Assembly (NCBI GenBank): GCA_964370645.1
Contig: CAYJJS010000018.1
Span: 1 to 33,439 of the forward strand
DNA: 33,439 nt
From: CAMQRS01 sp964370645
GTDB lineage: Bacteria; Bacillota_I; Bacilli_A; Erysipelotrichales; Erysipelotrichaceae
Direction: 5' to 3'
The translations under genes were made by a program, and so were the position numbers. Position 1 is the first letter of the stretch, and every line of letters starts with the position of its first letter. Shown piece after piece: positions 32,601 to 33,439 of this stretch. The notes under the pieces were generated by a model, which saw nothing but the letters and a program-made list of their open reading frames with translations, was not told where the DNA came from and did no database searches.

Positions 32601-33201
32601 CATTGGATATGGTGGATTAGACCACGTATTAGCGAATGAATTAAATGTGAATGTATTAGTATTAGATACAGAGGTTTACTCAAACACTGGTGGACAGTCA
32701 AGTAAAGCAAGTCAAGCTGCAAGTATTGCGAAATTCGCTGCTGGTGGTAAAACAACTGCGAAGAAAGACTTGGGTCAAATTGCTATGGCATATGGACATG
32801 TTTATGTTGCTAGTATTGCAATGGGAGCAAATAAAATCCAAACAATCAAGGCAATTAAAGAAGCAGAAAGCTATGATGGACCATCTTTAATTCTTGCATA
32901 CTCACCATGTATGGAACATGGAATTAAAGGAGGATTAAGTAACCACCAAAGAACACAAGCAAAAGCTGTAGAGTGTGGATACTTAAACTTATACCGCTTT
33001 GACCCACGTAATGAAAAACCATTAACGTTAGATAGCAAACAACCAGATTTTGATAAGTTCCAAGACTTTATCTTATCGGAAACTCGTTTCTCTCAATTAC
33101 CTGTATTAAAAGGAGAAACAGCATACGAATTGTTCCAAAAAACAAAAGAAGATGCAGAAAAACGTTGGATTAAATTAGAAAAACAATTTAACGATCAATA
33201 A
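29695..33201 (+). CDS. nifJ: pyruvate:ferredoxin (flavodoxin) oxidoreductase
   Basis: A 1168-residue single-chain PFOR that splits pyruvate with CoA to acetyl-CoA, CO2 and reduced ferredoxin or flavodoxin. Domains in order: pyrimidine-binding N-terminal domain from GNTAAAHCAYALTE with YPITPSSPMAE; the gamma domain; a two-cluster ferredoxin domain with CIQCGFCSYVCPHG (Cys689 onwards) and CVGCGLCVVECPGK (Cys745 onwards); and the TPP domain with the proximal-cluster CPGCGE (Cys814, Cys817), GCSMIYSSSTPSSPF, GDGWAFDIGYGG (from 963) and NTGGQSSKAS. Length is normal for the homodimeric form. RBS AAGGAGGG, spaced slightly far. Codon choice is strongly biased to A/T-ending and repeated optimal codons, as expected of a very highly expressed gene. 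Marks an anaerobe. Confidence 0.98.
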   Translation: MEKKFMSMDGNTAAAHCAYALTEIAGIYPITPSSPMAESVDAWATQGRKNVFGQMVKVSELQSEGGAAGAVHGALQGGTLSTTFTASQGLLLMIPNIYKMSGELLPGVIHVAARALASRALNIFGDHQDVYACRQTGACMIASHSVQESMDLSGVAHLAAIKASVPFIHFFDGFRTSHEIQKIEVMDYEFLKDQLDVEALERFRAAALNPHTNPVTRGGAENDDIFFQGREAQNRHFEAVTDIVADYMEAVSKHTGREYAPFTYYGHPQADKVIVAMGSVTETAKEAIDTLVAQGETVGMIKVHLYRPFSTAYLTKVLPSTVKQIAVLDRTKEMGAREPLYLDVLHALKGLDVNIIGGRYGMGSKDTTPAQIKAVFTELTKPSPREEFTIGIHDDVTNLSLDIDTDFEVVSDYTSCLFWGLGSDGTVSANKNSIKIIGDNTDLYAQAYFAYDSKKAGGVTRSHLRFGKSPIKSTYYINRADFISCSLDAYMFKYDLLKSLKRGGTFLLNTTFSKEEIANHMPNRMKVQLAKKNAKFYIIDATEIAAKIGMGRRTNTILQSAFFALNEQIMDYGVAVDLMKQAAKKSYSKKGEEIVALNYTAIDEGKAGLVEVAVDSAWADLAYNPIVSETGDEYFDNHVAVINRLEGNDMPVSAFTKYDLLDGSLRNNVSYMEKRTIATQVPTWKADACIQCGFCSYVCPHGTVRPFMLTDEEVANAPAEFETLKAMGKGCEDFKYRIQVSPDNCVGCGLCVVECPGKAGNKALEMVDVQAELAQVPLADYLYKQTKPKLGFHSANLVKESQFMTPYFEVSGACPGCGETPYYKLVSQLYGKDMMVANATGCSMIYSSSTPSSPFVNDENGEGVAWANSLFEDNAEYGYGMALAQTFKEAAILDIMEQTLDKVEPALADVMNKFIEVHGNREEERKLKEEILTLVKASANEEVKELLKYERDLVSKSVWIIGGDGWAFDIGYGGLDHVLANELNVNVLVLDTEVYSNTGGQSSKASQAASIAKFAAGGKTTAKKDLGQIAMAYGHVYVASIAMGANKIQTIKAIKEAESYDGPSLILAYSPCMEHGIKGGLSNHQRTQAKAVECGYLNLYRFDPRNEKPLTLDSKQPDFDKFQDFILSETRFSQLPVLKGETAYELFQKTKEDAEKRWIKLEKQFNDQ

Positions 33202-33211
33202 TACAGATTTC

Positions 33212-33246
33212 AAAGCTAGTGTGCATTAATGCAACTAGCTTTTTTA
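33212..33246 (+). terminator. terminator of nifJ
   Basis: AAAGCTAGT (33212-33220) pairs with ACTAGCTTT (33234-33242); inside it TGCA/TGCA extends the stem around a TTAA loop with one bulged G. A T-run follows. Confidence 0.9.
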
Positions 33247-33292
33247 TTAGTGAAAAACGAAAATCTTACTTTTATTCATACTCTTGATATTG

Positions 33293-33298
33293 TATAAT
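33293..33298 (+). promoter_or_regulatory. -10 box of the gene at the right edge
   Basis: TATAAT, 41 bases before the start codon. Only a weak -35 (TTTTAT) lies 17 bases upstream. Confidence 0.5.
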
Positions 33299-33339
33299 GT
33301 ATTTATGAACACGCGTTTATAAGTGGAGGAGAAGGAATT

Positions 33340-33439
33340 ATGAATAAAAAGCAACTGTTAGAAGCCATTGGCGGGAATGCATATAATGAAAAAATACGCT
33401 TATGTATAGGAGACAAAGATATAGAGAAAGAAAAAAAGC
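33340..33439 (+). CDS. 5' end of a gene cut by the window edge
   Basis: An ATG at 33340 follows GGAGGAGAAGG and opens 33 codons with no stop before the window ends: MNKKQLLEAIGGNAYNEKI, then charged residues including GDKDIEKEKK. It has its own -10 box and follows the nifJ terminator, so it is a real, separately transcribed gene. The pattern of a short helical lead followed by a GDxxxEKxK segment reminds me of the N-terminal extension of some clostridial galactokinases, but 33 residues do not support a name. Confidence 0.75.
   Translation, partial: MNKKQLLEAIGGNAYNEKIRLCIGDKDIEKEKK

Noticed and set aside
1..33439. tRNA, rRNA, CRISPR arrays and insertion sequences
   Set aside because: Reading the gaps between genes shows no tRNA-like cloverleaf, no repeat-spacer pattern and no transposase or terminal repeats.

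Overview
The window is a gene-dense, low-GC chromosomal segment with strong AGGAGG-type ribosome binding sites, TTGAxx/TATAAT promoters and many hairpin-plus-T-run terminators. This style, the pyruvate:ferredoxin oxidoreductase (anaerobe), the glmS ribozyme, a bacterial ProRS with an insertion domain, the TIGR01906/DUF1461 membrane protein and the paired U32 proteins point to an anaerobic Firmicute (Bacillota). Erysipelotrichia is my best guess, by inference only. I see 30 complete protein genes and one cut by the right edge. There is no rRNA, tRNA, CRISPR array, transposase or integrase.

Layout. 1-2400: an HD-domain phosphohydrolase and an unrecognised membrane-anchored protein. 2401-4040: an Rrf2 regulator followed closely by cysteine synthase, ending in a bidirectional terminator. 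4038-6369 (minus strand): a MATE exporter and a PHP-domain phosphoesterase. 6525-8935: an ACT-domain protein (UPF0237), its usual partner UPF0210/DUF711, and a HAD phosphatase. 8964-12828: two U32 proteins (tRNA U34 hydroxylation pair) and prolyl-tRNA synthetase. 12829-14727: a divergent PEP-carboxykinase/HPr-kinase-like protein with a cre-like site upstream. 14751-17832: an M23 cell-wall peptidase with a coiled coil, a TMBIM/Bax-inhibitor-type membrane protein and a TtcA-family tRNA thiolation protein. 17841-19880: NagB, a Cof-type HAD phosphatase and thioredoxin. 19873-21935 (minus strand): proB-proA. 21970-24092: glmS with its self-cleaving ribozyme leader. 24093-26584: a DUF1461 membrane protein, then ilvE-maf. 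26597-27436 (minus strand): a second Cof-type HAD. 27486-29616: a holin-like small membrane protein, a small unknown protein and a 501-residue protein built of five repeats of about 100 residues. 29625-33246: nifJ with a cre-like site at its promoter. 33340-end: start of another gene.

How the genes fit together. Amino-sugar metabolism is held by opposing enzymes, GlmS (makes GlcN6P, ribozyme-controlled) and NagB (breaks it down). Amino-acid genes are cysK, proBA and ilvE. Translation and tRNA functions are proS, the U32 pair and the TtcA-family protein. Two cre-like sequences, at the PEPCK-like gene and at nifJ, suggest carbon catabolite control of the PEP/pyruvate node.

The least explained parts are the PEPCK/HprK-like protein, the repeat-protein cluster at 27486-29616, and the membrane protein at 742-2376. 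I cannot show that any of them is a new system; the checks that would decide are given with each finding.
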